From Nemertoderma westbladi (taxonomy: Eukaryota > Xenacoelomorpha > Nemertodermatida > Nemertodermatidae), in NCBI GenBank assembly GCA_032718475.1, contig JAUCBJ010004046.1, positions 53,648-117,647 on the forward strand: a DNA stretch of 64,000 bases. Direction: 5' to 3'. Of the stretch, positions 1 through 10,398 are shown piece by piece. Below the pieces are notes generated by a model, which made no database searches, had not been told where the DNA came from, and worked only from the letters and a program-made list of their open reading frames with translations. How positions within the stretch are numbered: the stretch's first letter is position 1; each line of letters opens with the position of its first letter. The position numbers and the translations under genes were made by a program.

Positions 1-1006
1 AGTTGTGCGAAACAAGGGATCTAGCACATATAACCTTCCCTCGCGCGTGACTAACCTGGGAATCGCCGCTGTCTCTGGATGCATCGTCGGGTGGAGTCAA
101 CGTCCTCTGTTGGATGTTCTCCGTCGTCGGTAGCACCTGACCCGGTACCACCACTCCATTCTGCATCAGCCAGCTAGTAACTTCCCTTTGATACCTGCGC
201 TCCTCCTTATCCTGGATCTCTTCTCGCTCCACTAAGTCTCTCAACTCTGCGTCACTCACCTGAGTCGCCTGCGCTTGTGATGCCCATAGCAGCCAATTTT
301 CCGTCCTAACTCGTCGGAATTGCTCCGATAACTCGCGGTGCTCCAACAAGGCTGCTAAAACCCTGTCGTAAATCCTCGTCGCCACGTCGCTCGACTGAGA
401 CTCTACTGCCTTCTTTGCTAGGACTGCAAGCTCCTCCGTCTGCTTGAATAACGCTGAGTTATATCCTCTTCTAATCTCTACTAACTCTACCCTCCCGATG
501 ATCGCTGAGTCGGCTAACATTTTCCTTACCTTGTCCGCCGTCCGGGTTATATGTCCGGCGTGCGCGCGAAGTTTCTTCTTTATCGCAGTGTCGAACTCTC
601 TATCACTTACCTGACTTACACTCGGTGGACTTGAAGGATTATTTCGGGAACTACGGGTACTCCTAACAGCCGTCGGGACCACGGCACTTACCATACCCAC
701 AGGTCTGGAAACCGGGCTCCGGGCTCTCGCTTCTGCTATACTACCCTCCCTATCACTCACCTCTGGTTGGGTTGCTGTGCGGTCCTTCCTTACAGTAGTG
801 GTAGGGGATCCTAATACTATTATCTCTGGTTGTTGTTCTTCCTCACTAGTCACTGTCTCGTCCTCCTGTTCACTTACGTCAGCGTCGCTCGCTGCGTCGT
901 CATAGTCGGCATTGTCGTCAACAGTAATATTGACGCTATCGTCAGTCGGCGGTCCAGCCGCCGTCTCATAGCTGTCCTGTAGTGCCTCTTTGTCTGAGAC
1001 ACTCAT
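1..1006 (-). CDS. Gag-like protein of an LTR retrotransposon (5' part, runs off window)
   Basis: An uninterrupted frame of 335 codons opens with ATG at 1006-1004 and is still open at base 1. The N-terminal third is acidic and rich in Ser/Thr/Asp. From about codon 140 it becomes helical and charged, with K-K-K-L-R-A-H-A-G-H-I-T-R-T and later R-R-G-Y-N. This resembles the N-terminal gag region of BEL/Pao-type elements (DUF1759-like), but that assignment is from memory and tentative. No zinc knuckle, protease or reverse transcriptase is reached; these would lie to the left of the window. The frame is GC-richer than its surroundings. It contains an unusual number of perfect splice-donor-like strings, each read as Val-Ser-Asp or similar (see findings). 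A host gene with a coiled-coil product cannot be excluded. Confidence 0.45.
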   Translation of the reverse strand, partial: MSVSDKEALQDSYETAAGPPTDDSVNITVDDNADYDDAASDADVSEQEDETVTSEEEQQPEIIVLGSPTTTVRKDRTATQPEVSDREGSIAEARARSPVSRPVGMVSAVVPTAVRSTRSSRNNPSSPPSVSQVSDREFDTAIKKKLRAHAGHITRTADKVRKMLADSAIIGRVELVEIRRGYNSALFKQTEELAVLAKKAVESQSSDVATRIYDRVLAALLEHRELSEQFRRVRTENWLLWASQAQATQVSDAELRDLVEREEIQDKEERRYQREVTSWLMQNGVVVPGQVLPTTENIQQRTLTPPDDASRDSGDSQVSHARGKVICARSLVSHN

Positions 1007-1019
1007 AGTCTAAATAATA

Positions 1020-1106
1020 TTTGCCTTCCGGCAAAAATATCTCGCAAAGGTTCGAGATATAATTATAATTTAACCGAAAATACGGTCAAATTATTTGTCA
1101 AATAAT
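1020..1106. promoter_or_regulatory. Cluster of four adjacent hairpins just upstream of the gag-like start codon
   Basis: Four inverted repeats lie head to tail. They are 1020-1025 with 1030-1035 (6 bp, perfect, 4-nt loop); 1037-1044 with 1053-1060 (8 bp, perfect); 1065-1076 with 1083-1094 (12 bp, one mismatch); and 1090-1097 with 1099-1106 (8 bp, perfect, overlapping the third). They would form stems in the 5' leader of the transcript of the minus-strand ORF. Structured leaders in retroelements serve dimerisation, packaging or translation control; which applies here is not visible. Confidence 0.5.
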
Positions 1107-4085
1107 CAGTTGGTCCAAATGTCAAATAAATTCGCAATGCAATATTGTGAATTTAATGGGGTATAGTTATAGCAAATACTAGCACAATATTTAAACAAAA
1201 ATATTATTATATAGCTACTATATAGTATTAAATACCGGTATAGCACAAAATAATTTCTGAATCTAATACAAAATATTCAAAATATACTTGCAACCCGAAT
1301 ATTTCTAATTTTATATATAGCTCTAATCAACGTAATTTTAATTTCAAATATTATATGTATCCACTAGCGCGTGGCTACATCTTCGGGTTGCGACTCTCTC
1401 TAACTCTCTCTCTAACTTGAGCGATTCAAAAAACCATGGCCGGCTAAACCTAAATATCCTAAACAATAAATTGAGTTCAGCTTCGCAGTTAAACAACCGA
1501 TAATTTTTTACTGCTTCCACAAACACAATGGTGCCAACAGAACAACCAACCTTGTTTGCTGTGAGATTCCACGTCCGCATCCAAAGATTCAGGCCCTTCG
1601 CTGATTGCAAACCGAACCCGCAGACCCACACGAACCCCAAACTCAGAAGTTCCGTCTTGCCATGTATCTCCAGATGGTATAAAATAACTAAGCGGTTACC
1701 TAACATACCGGTACAAAACTCTAGAATTTTACAAAATAATTTTGACCGAAACTGAATTCTCGCAAACCTAGCTAAAATTTTCAAAAAATTTACTAATTAC
1801 AATTTGCCCTAAGGCCTAAGGAACTGCTGTATTCGCAATTAGTAAAACGCACTACCGTACATCCACTGTATGCAGTACAGTAAGTAAAACAGTACACCAA
1901 CCTAACAGCCTAAAGAATACTGTATGTGGTACAGCAAAACAAATGTCCTTTCTACCGTACGCAGTAACAGCAATCAGCCTAATGTACTACTGTACTATTG
2001 TACGCAGCCAGTGAATACAGTAATCTAAACTAACAACCTAAAGGAATACACTCGATGTTCTACCGTACGCTAGCCTGTAGCCTACAGCAGACGATCACGT
2101 GCTCTAATTTATTACTCAATACTGTGATACTACTAACAGCCTAAGAATACACTATTGACCGCTGCAAGCAACAGCCAATAACACGTATCACTGATACGAA
2201 GTATCAGTAATCTAAACTAACAGCCTAAGAATACTCTATTTACTGTACGCTACAGCCTACAGCAAACAATACACGTATCACTGATAAACAACCGCGACCT
2301 CTATACTAACAGCAGAACTGTTGAACAGACAAATACCCGTTAATATCCTTCTGCCAACCTAATGAGCTCTCGCCTAACCAATAAGACACAATAAAGACTG
2401 CTCTACTGTTAAGTAAAGGGGATCAGGAGCGTGATATTACTAAATTGTAAAGGTTGCTAAATACAAAACCGCTACTTACCGTTAGATGGCGCTAATCTGC
2501 CGTCTGCTAATATATTTACTAATTTTACACAACTCCTGCAAAATCGCTTGTTCCTTTCTCTACCGATTGCTCGACAGAGAGCTAACTGTTCGAATCTATG
2601 AGCCACGCGGGAATAACCAAAACAATAAACCCGAGTCGGCTCCCTAAGCTTACTTAAGACGAGTGCGAGAGGCTTTGCACTCAGAGTATTCTTACGCCTA
2701 ATTCTATCACTATTAAAGCACGCTATTGCCTACGTCTTTTCTAATCGCGAATACTGGGGGTTCCCTAACGTAATGTGTGAAAGCGAGAATATTTAAAAAT
2801 ATCAAAAATGGTACAGTATTTGTCTCTACGTGGATAGTACCGCTCTGGGTCTAAACTTGCCTGCAGCTGGCTTTAGGCCAGCAAATTACTAGCGTGTTGT
2901 GTGTACCGAATAGTGCGATCTAGCTGATTGCCCGCCAATGCAAATAACCGCTCAGCGTGAATAGTTTACAGTACTCTAATTATTACCTTAGCTACTCTCC
3001 GCTATGCTGCGTACTAATTCTTAATTTTTACTAATCAATTACAGTCACAAATATGTAACAGCGTACTAATTACTAAGAGTTCCAGAATACGTAATTCTAA
3101 TTTATTACGCAACAGGTTTCGCTAGTAATAGCCTAAATTGCCGTATTACTTTGACCTAATCAGTAACTAATTGTTGTAACTAAGAAATAGAAATCAATCA
3201 AAGGAAAAAGGGCGCCTACCTAAACATTCACAATCGTAGGCACTTCAATAACACACCAATCAGCGTCAGCAATCACAGATCACAATTATGCAGTTAACTA
3301 CTGTATAGCCCACAGTTATGCGACTCACTATTCGTACTTCACACTCCACGTTGTGATACGTGCAGGCCTCTCCCGGGTACATATAGGACTCCTAACTAAC
3401 CTGATTCCTGCCCCCCTAATACTAAATAGAGACGAAACCTGGATCATCAGCCCCCTAATTACCGTACCGGCGATTGGTCTGCATACCACAGCGTGATCTA
3501 CCCGACCGCAACGGTGACCCCCCGCCAGCGTTGCTCGCTTTTGAATCCTCCGCTCTCCCTTAGTCGCTCAACCCCCCGATGTGCCCACCGCCCACTGGCA
3601 CCTTAGCCCTTCATTATGCTAATAGCTACCGTAGCGGCGCATGCAAATCACAAAGTCTGACAGTCTCAGAAATCCCTTAGGATTATTGCGTAGAAAGGAA
3701 TCACATAGAACCATTAACAAAAGGTAGAAATCATAGTTCCAGTTGTAATTAGCAGTAATCGATGAGATTAATTGAGAAACACAATCAAGAATAATCGCAC
3801 TAGCAAAGCATTTTGAGAAATTAATCGAAACTAGCAAATTGCAGAAATACGCTAAAATATCCGTCAAAAAATGAATAGGGACAGCTCAGCAAGTAAGCGT
3901 AACATCACATAAGTAATACCGGCAAAACGCCAATTTATAGGTGATCCGGATGGGGTGATGCAATAGGGTGACTCAATCGCTCTCCTATTGGCTCTCCAGT
4001 CCGCGCTAGCATTAGACCAAGCTGGAAGCAGTTAGTCCAATAAGGAGGCCGGATTGTAGCCCTATTGCTGCCCAAACCTCAAATT

Positions 4086-4103
4086 ATTACCATATATGGT
4101 AAT
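4086..4103. promoter_or_regulatory. 18-bp perfect palindrome containing a consensus CArG box
   Basis: The bases 4086-4103 are a perfect palindrome, and its centre at 4090-4099 is CCATATATGG, which fits the CC(A/T)6GG binding consensus of SRF/MADS factors. Two CCAAT/ATTGG motifs lie within about 150 bp upstream (cctattggct near 3985, gtccaataag near 4035). No transcript start can be tied to it, so function is inferred only from the motif, and chance occurrence is possible. Confidence 0.3.
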
Positions 4104-4363
4104 GGATCATGTCCCTGGCTGCTGAATGGCCAGGACAGCGTCCCTATATGCTAGCCCTATTGAAGCTAATATCAGCAAGCACGAAATCCAGGGTCCGACT
4201 AAACTTGCTACCCTGGAACTATCTACATATATCCTAATACAAAATTACGTAGGTAGGGCTACATATTATACAAAACGGATGGATTCAAATATATGGGCGT
4301 TTTGGTTTCCCTATCTAAATATCACCTCGCTATTATATCTTATCTAAAATATTATGCTGCACA

Positions 4364-4450
4364 ACGGACTAATATTACATACAGTATAACGGACTAATAT
4401 TGTGTACAGTATAACGGACTAATATTGTGTACAGTATAACGGACTAATAT
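4364..4450. repeat. 25-bp tandem repeat, about 3.5 copies, at the edge of the LINE fragment
   Basis: Copies start at 4364, 4389, 4414 and 4439, exactly 25 bases apart, each beginning acggactaatatt. The array abuts the point where the endonuclease homology of the neighbouring LINE fragment stops. Confidence 0.85.
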
Positions 4451-5610
4451 ATGTGGATACAGCGCCATATACCGTAACATATTGAAAGGTCCATAGCTTC
4501 CCCTTACTCTTTTCGAATGTGTTGTTTGTTGGTATCAATTCACATTCTTCCATTAGGTCTAAAAGTAAGTACCCATTTCTGTTAGAACTGGTATTATAGG
4601 TGTAACCCTGGATGTCTTCTGGGCCAATTTGGGCATTCAGGTCACCAGCAATGACTTTAACATTGTGTTTCGGAATGTCCTTTTTAAGTCCAGTCAGTTC
4701 TTCATAAAACTTGACTGCTTGTTCTGGCTCTGAGGCATTGGTTGGACTGTAGCAACATATAACTGTTGCCTTGGGATTCCCATCAAATGTTGCGATCATA
4801 ACCCTGGAATTTATAGATTCGATGTTGTTTAGGGTCTTAAGTGCAAATGGGCTTAGCAGAATTCCTACTCCACCAATTGATGCATTGGCCGAGTTTCTTA
4901 CTGCTGAGCTTGTTACTAACGTCCATCCATTTCCAATGTCATTGTACTTCATGGCAGTGTCTTCATGAAAAATCCGATGTTCTTGGATGCAGATAATGTC
5001 GATGTTATATTCCATTGCCAGAGCGACCATGTCACCCTGTTTGGTATGTGCTTTCGCGTGCGTGCGTTCATTGTAGCAATCTTTAGTGTCTTTTTACATT
5101 TCAACAGGTTGGTCCTTCTTTCTTCTCTGTCTTCTGTTCCAGTAGCCAATTTATCGACCCCAGCCTGGTGTACCACTGGGGGACGCTGGTCCTTGTTGAC
5201 CCGGGCGACGACCGAGCCGGTATTTCACCTGGAGGGTTCTCATACTCATATCTTTCAGTTGCGGGAGTAAACCGCTTGTGGTCGCAACTCCTACAAGCGT
5301 CTTCGCAGTAGATTGCCGTTGGTTGATTACCTTCCGCCGACCTTGTCAGCATGTCTAGCCGTTGGTTGATTACCTTAACCTTCCGCCTATCCATGGCCTA
5401 CAGCCCTGCTGCCGACTGTAGGGGTCCTTTTGTTACACCCTGAACCAAGTGTGCCTCCTGGGTTAGGTTACCTAACACTGGTAGAGGAGCATCCAGTATA
5501 GACAGGGCGGGGCGTGTATCATCTCTAATGCAGATGCGTATCAAGCCTTTGCCTTCAATGGTGCCCTAGGCGCTATAGCCCTCAATGACTTATTTAGTTG
5601 ACGGGGCTGA
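4450..5610 (-). pseudogene. 5' part of an RTE-like LINE: leader, N-terminal region and apurinic-type endonuclease, broken
   Basis: Read on the minus strand, 5030-4480 encodes an exonuclease-endonuclease-phosphatase domain. It has the metal-binding glutamate in C-I-Q-E-H-R, the core C-C-Y-S-P-T-N-A-S and the G-D-L-N-A-Q-I-G motif. This is the LINE endonuclease family whose bovine member was once named craniofacial development protein 2 (RTE/BovB). The start of the domain (T-L-K-I-A-T-M-N-A-R-T) lies in another frame at about 5090-5025, so there is a frameshift near 5030. A further ORF at 5394-5101 is probably the N-terminal region, and 5400-5610 the GC-rich leader. Homology stops near 4480, before the S-D-H motif of a complete domain, so the element is truncated as well as frameshifted. 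It may be the same family as the reverse transcriptase at 28213-29955, but they do not overlap, so this is not proven. Confidence 0.75.
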
Positions 5611-5619
5611 CGGGACGTA

Positions 5620-6180
5620 ATTTAATTAATCTTATTAATTATTATTGATGGTTTATTATTTTTTCTGATATTTTATTTTTATATTATTTTATTATTATAT
5701 TATATTATTTTACTATTATATATATTTTTATTATTATTTTATATATATTTTATTACTTATTATCGAAAAAAAAGCGAATTAATATTCTAGAATATAGTCA
5801 GATAGTAAAAAAAAACATTGAAATTATGTTGATGCATCTCATAAAATGTATGCCTTTGATGTATTTTGTCTGTAAGATTTTTTTACCATTAATACAGTAA
5901 TTGTAGGGCCTACTGTAGCAGTTACCGGTAATTAACTGCTACAGTATATCAGTAGACTTTTTAATGGCGTTTTATAGCGAATTAAACAAATTCAACCTGG
6001 AAGCCTAAGAAACGGTGTGAAAATATCACCATACACACGTACAATTTAATAAAAATGTCACATGCTTTATATTACATGTATTGGTATTGGTACTGTAATG
6101 TAGGCCAGGTGAGATAAATAATGACAACATAAAACTACTGTAATAACTTTGGGAAATAGTATAACATAGTATAAAAGTAC
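5620..6180. other. AT-rich spacer, no gene seen
   Basis: The first 150 bases are almost pure A/T low complexity (tattat/attttatt runs). The rest is AT-rich unique sequence with scattered TAGGCCTA and ACCGGTA motifs. Nothing coding is supported. Confidence 0.6.
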
Positions 6181-6708
6181 AACAACGAGCAATAATGAGC
6201 AACAACGACTGAACGAGCAACAACGAGTCTGCGAGTTACATTGAGCAACAATGAGCAATAATAAAGTACAACAACGAGCGACAATGAGCAACTACGAGTA
6301 ATATTGAGCAACAATGAGCAATAATAAAGTACAACAACGAGCAATAATGAGCAACAACGACTGAACGAGCAACAATGAGCAATAATAAAGTACAACAACG
6401 AGCGACAATGAGAAACACTGAGCAACAATGGGCAACAACGAGTAATATTGAGCAACAACGAGCAACAATGAGCAATAATAAAGTACAACAACGAGCAACA
6501 ATGAGGAAAAACGATTGAACGAACAATAATAAAGTACAACAAGAAGCAACAATGAGTAACAATGAGCAACAACTAGCAATAATAGAGTACAACAACGAGC
6601 AACAACGAGCACAATGAGCAAGAACGAGCAATAATAAAGTACAACTAACGAGCAACAATGAGCACCAACAAGCACCAATGAGCAACAACGAGAAACAATG
6701 ACCAATAA
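6180..6708. repeat. 10-bp minisatellite (gagcaacaac / gagcaataat type), left part
   Basis: Degenerate repeats of about 10 bases built on gagcaacaay and gagcaataat, with a recurring aaagtacaac variant. The same array resumes at 8749-8836, after the inserted element at 6709-8748. On the minus strand all three frames stay open for 140-180 codons of Leu/Val/Cys/Ser, a by-product of the repeat. Confidence 0.85.
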
Positions 6709-6985
6709 CAGTAGGGAACACATGCCCGAATTGGCAGCACAGACGCACTGCCATTTTTGAAAAATGCACTGCCATATTAGGCAGTTTTACCCTAAATTTC
6801 GGATAAAATGTGAATTTTTATCAACTTCCTGCTGGAAGGGCCCCATTTTTATTTCATTGGATGAAAATATGATATATATTGGAGGTAAATACAAAATGTA
6901 GTAAGAGTTTCATGGTTGGGTTTTGGAGATATTTGACATTGAAAATTGCAAGTCAAAAACATGCACTGCCTAAAATGGCAGTTAT
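6709..6985 (+). repeat. Left terminal inverted repeat
   Basis: Reverse-complement match to 8480-8748. It includes the tip, a cttcctgct-gaagggcccc block and the catgcactgcc subterminal motif. Confidence 0.8.
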
Positions 6986-8479
6986 GGTATTGAATTAATT
7001 CCTTCTGTCTGACTGTAGGAGAGCTGGAGAGCCTGGCAATGCCAGGCATCCTTCAGTCCTTCAGAGTTTATCTATCTCTGTCTGTACTGTATCTGCTAAA
7101 CAGCCTATCTATCTACAGTATATAAGACTATCCTTTTGAAAGCAATTTATATATTTTATTTTTGTTAGTTATTCAGTTAACTGGTTAACAATTTACACAG
7201 TCGTCAGTCACTGACGGTAATTTATTAATATATTTATTATACTGTATAAAAATATTAATATATATGTGGCCATAATTAATAACAATATGTATTATAGGCC
7301 TATAGTTTGTTAATATTAAAAGTTACGGTTCACTAATGATAAAATTTATGGTTATTGACTGATTGATATATGGTAACTGATAATTATTGATAGTAAATAT
7401 TTAGTAATAAAATCATTAGGCCTAATATATATCATATTTAAAAATGTCATATCTTTAAGGGGTCTGTACAGAAATTTACCTCCCCTTGATAAATTTATTG
7501 TTTAATAATTTATGGATGTAGAAAGAAATTTCTTATAAGGCACTGTTTAAGGATTAACTGATAAGGCATTATTTGTTAACAAAATACAAATTACTGTATA
7601 AGAAGTCATCATCAGATCATTAGTAAGAAATAATTAAATCCAATTTAGATACTAAAAAATAGTCTATATTTAGATTTACACATTCACACACAAAATTTAT
7701 ATAATAAACTAGTATTTTGATACAGTATGACTTACCGGCTGACCAGTAATCTAAAATTGATATAAATCAATTAATTGTAAATTGATACAGTATTATGTTG
7801 GTTTTACAGTAGATGGAAAACGTAAAATATAGAGTGAGCAATGAGTAAAACCAACATAAATATAAAATAATAATAAAGATAAAGATAATATATTCTAACA
7901 AACACATGTTGCAACAGTATATTTTTTCAAAGCAAACTTTGATACTAATGTTTTTGTGTACAAGTATAATAGGCTGGTAAAACAAACAAGTAAAACAAAC
8001 ATAATACTGAATATCTACAATATAAAAATATTACAAATTAAAAATTAAAATTAACAAGCTAATATTGCGATAGTATAAATTAAGCTAAGACTGAGATGAG
8101 CGTTTATGTTTACAATAGGCAATAGGAGTATGTAGATTAAAACACATACAAACTGACAAAGTCATACATTCGACAATAGTAACGGATGTAGAGAATGCAA
8201 TACAAACCAACATACCATATAGGCCTACAGATATAATATTTACAAATTCAGGAGAAAAATGATCGGGTCTTTCTTTTTCCAACTTTCCCAGTCTACTGGT
8301 GTTTCAAACTGTGAAAAATTGATTTATAAAATATGTTGAATATTGGTTATTTAGGCCTATATATATATTGTTTCCATCAGAATTGCTGAATTGTATGTAA
8401 CGCTGAATGCATTTTCTGATTTTGCACTGCCATTTTAAGCATTGCACTGCTAGTTCAAACAGTATGCTGCTATATTAAG

Positions 8480-8748
8480 CAGAACACTGCTATTTTGGGC
8501 AGTGCATGCTTTTGCCTAGCAATTTTCAAAATCTGATGTCTCTAAAACCCAACTGTGAAAGTCTACCAAATTTTCTATTTACCTTGCAATACATATTATA
8601 TTTTCATCCCATGAAATAAAAAAGGGGCCCTTCGAGCAGGAAGTTAATAAAAATTGATATTTTATCAGAAATTTAGGCTAAAACTGCCTAATATGGCAGT
8701 GCATTTTGCAAAGTCTGCACTGCCTGTTCGGGCATGTGTTCCCTACTG
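8480..8748 (-). repeat. Right terminal inverted repeat
   Basis: Reverse-complement match to 6709-6985. It is richer in the cactgc/gcagtg subterminal motif, with at least six copies between 8420 and 8730. Confidence 0.8.
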
Positions 8749-8836
8749 AATAACGAGCAACAATAACCAACAATGACCAACAACGAGAAATAATAAAGCA
8801 CAACGAGCAGCAAAGAGCAAAAACGAGCAACAAACT
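8749..8836. repeat. 10-bp minisatellite, right part after the insertion
   Basis: Resumes the gagcaacaat-type repeat of 6180-6708, starting with the duplicated AATAA target site. Confidence 0.8.
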
Positions 8837-9206
8837 GCGTCGAACCGGATTGAATGTGGGGGAGAGGCACGTTCAAGCGTTCGAGCGAAGCCTTAGCATA
8901 TGGGTGCCATTAACTGATTAACGAGTTGTCTGTCATCGACGTCGTCGTAAATTTTTTATCGCTAATAACTCGGTCATTCCTTGATGAAATTAAACGAAAC
9001 TTGTTATGTATGTACTCTGTCAAAAGATTACAAATAATCTGAAGTTTGGTAAAAAACCTTTTCCTCAATTGGTAAAGTGACCGTTTATCTGTTTATGTTC
9101 CCTACTGGCTGACTGGACTGTGATCATGATCAGGTTATGTATTTCTGAATACTGGAATAGGCCTACCTGCCTACAGTAGGTAATCAGATAATCAGATAAT
9201 CTGATA
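8837..9206. other. Spacer upstream of the XTBD-only gene, with an old transposon fragment
   Basis: Promoter and 5' UTR of the downstream gene should lie here, but no core promoter element is clear. The bases 9057-9081 are a 25-bp inverse match to 10968-10992 inside the MITE of the next gene. A solitary element tip, GTTCCCTACTG, ends at about 9106. Together they mark a decayed transposon copy. Confidence 0.5.
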
Positions 9207-9494
9207 ATGTCATCTCAAAACAAAACTACCGGTACAGATATTTCTTCAAAGCGTAAATCCTGGGAGACGAACAATGAATGGGAACTTCGTAAATCATTTA
9301 TACTAAAAAACCGACCCACTTTTATTGACAAAGAAGATCAATTGGATTGCTTATCGATGGCGTGGGTTAATCATATATGTATGGGCTGCGAATATCCAGA
9401 CGATGTAATGGCGCAATTGGAATATTTATCTGAAGGACTGGAATCTATCGTCCATAGTCTAGGACACCAAAGTGGTACATTAAAAATTTGTTAG
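9207..9494 (+). CDS. XTBD-only small protein, CDKN2AIPNL-like (XRN2-binding)
   Basis: A 95-residue ORF that is almost entirely an XTBD (XRN2-binding) domain. After a short N-terminal tail, residues 20-35 read W-E-T-N-N-E-W-E-L-R-K-S-F-I-L-K. Then comes the family signature L-D-C-L-S-M-A-W-V-N-H-I-C-M-G-C-E-Y-P-D with the conserved Trp, Asn-His and Gly-Cys-x-Tyr, then a helix ending E-G-L-E. In animals this domain docks on the nuclear 5'-3' exonuclease XRN2 (PAXT-1 in worms; CDKN2AIP, CDKN2AIPNL and NKRF in vertebrates). The length is near that of CDKN2AIPNL (about 116 residues), so this looks like a complete gene rather than an exon. It sits 392 bases upstream of a second, diverged XTBD ORF on the same strand. 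An alternative is that it is an alternative first exon of the downstream gene; no strong donor lies at its end, which argues against that. Confidence 0.75.
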   Translation: MSSQNKTTGTDISSKRKSWETNNEWELRKSFILKNRPTFIDKEDQLDCLSMAWVNHICMGCEYPDDVMAQLEYLSEGLESIVHSLGHQSGTLKIC

Positions 9495-9886
9495 TTCGTT
9501 TTCGTTTGCCGGTACAGCTTACAGGCTTAGTCCGGCCTGTAGTCTGTTAGTCAGTGCAGTTAGTTGCTGTTGAAACTCTGAACTCACTACCGGCTGCCCG
9601 GTACGTCATTCAAACGTTGATCGCAGATTGAATTACGTCGTCCAGTTGTCTGGTTGTCTATTTTAATAGGCCTATTTGAAATTATCGAATTCTGGAATTG
9701 GTGGGATTAAGTTAAACTAAAGTCCGTATTCGATTCGTATACTGGTATATACAACAAGCCCCATGAAACGAAGTCAAGACAATCTCTGATCTGCTGAAGC
9801 CAGGAAGCAGAGTGAAGTACATTTAACTATTTTGCTGTGCACCCTTTGCGTTTTGTCTTGCACCTTGCAGCCTAGCTAATTACCAA
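9495..9886. other. Spacer between the two XTBD genes
   Basis: 392 bases with no ORF of note. It must contain the 3' end of the first gene and the promoter and 5' UTR of the second. No AATAAA is seen in it. Confidence 0.5.
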
Positions 9887-10398
9887 ATGTCCCGACATAA
9901 AACTGAAACGGCCTATGAATGGAATTTAAGAAAATCTTTTCTCGACAAAAACGCGGGTGTTTTAGAAGGGAGTATGTTGGATTCCATGTCGAAGTGTTGG
10001 GTAAACCACGTAGTAATGGGTTGTGTATACCCCGAAGCCGTTATGGAGAGATTGGAAGCCCTCTCGACTGGTCTAGATAACGTGATAGAGGATCACAGAG
10101 CAATGCAACCTCAAACAAAAACATTGGAGGACAATAAAGAAATCACGGGAAAGGGGGGTTATTCTCATAAACCGCGGGTTTCATTTTCATTAGAATCCCA
10201 AAACAGAGGTAAATGTTCATCCGCAGTTATTGAAAATCAAAATCGTCTTCCTGCAAAGTTAAAGATTTCTTTCTGCAGGTCGGCTGGGCAACTAGAGGCT
10301 GACCTTAGTAGTTCTGGAAACGATTTAAATACGGTTGACCCTGTGGTGGAACCATATAGACTATCTGACATTCCCTCGGGATTGGGTACCCAGTCCAG
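9887..10398 (+). CDS. NKRF-like: NKRF-like exon 1: start codon and XTBD domain
   Basis: ATG at 9887 in the context accaaATGTCC. Residues 8-70 are an XTBD: E-W-N-L-R-K-S-F-L-D-K, then L-D-S-M-S-K-C-W-V-N-H-V-V-M-G-C-V-Y-P-E, then E-A-L-S-T-G-L-D. The rest is Ser/Asn-rich linker. The frame is open to 10444. The 3' end is uncertain: TCCAG|GTTGGC at 10398 (phase 2) is the model used, while AGAG|GTAAAT at 10208 (phase 1) is a better donor by sequence and would shorten the linker. Confidence 0.75.

Larger units (their letters stand above)
1007..4363. other. Non-coding region upstream of the gag-like ORF, possibly its leader and LTR
   Basis: There is no convincing gene in this stretch. The first 100 bases are a run of hairpins. 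About 1800-2290 is a degenerate repeat of 60-100 bases built around an a/caacagcctaa(g)aatac core followed by a taccgtacgc or cagtacag-like segment (near 1812, 1907, 1975, 2033, 2135 and 2221). If the ORF at 1-1006 belongs to an LTR element, the 5' LTR should lie here in minus orientation. I could not fix its ends, because the partner LTR is outside the window and no primer-binding site matched a tRNA that I could identify. The short ORFs at 1344-1784 and 3619-3867 have no recognisable content. Confidence 0.3.
6709..8748. mobile_element. 2.04-kb DNA-transposon-like element with long terminal inverted repeats
   Basis: Both ends carry the tip CAGTAGGGAACACATGCC in inverted orientation (starting at 6709 and ending at 8748). 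The inverted similarity continues inward for about 280 bases (6709-6985 against 8480-8748) with scattered mismatches. Direct copies of AATAA flank it (6704-6708 and 8749-8753), giving a 5-bp target duplication. Removing the element and one copy restores a continuous 10-bp minisatellite, which proves the insertion. Several copies of a gcactgcc...ggcagt motif lie near both ends, like subterminal transposase-binding repeats. The 1.5-kb interior is AT-rich and shows no transposase, so the element is non-autonomous. I do not assign a superfamily. Confidence 0.85.

Noticed and set aside
1098-1130. Possible tRNA primer-binding site (tggaccaactga on the minus strand) and LTR boundary
   Set aside because: It did not match a tRNA 3' end that I could identify, and the partner LTR is outside the window.
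1344-1784. 146-codon minus-strand ORF upstream of the gag-like ORF
   Set aside because: It has no recognisable motif and lies in the hairpin/LTR-like non-coding region; likely chance.
6135-6775. Leu/Val/Cys-rich minus-strand ORFs of 140-180 codons that look like membrane proteins
   Set aside because: They are by-products of the 10-bp minisatellite; all three frames are open and the longest ends inside the transposon tip.
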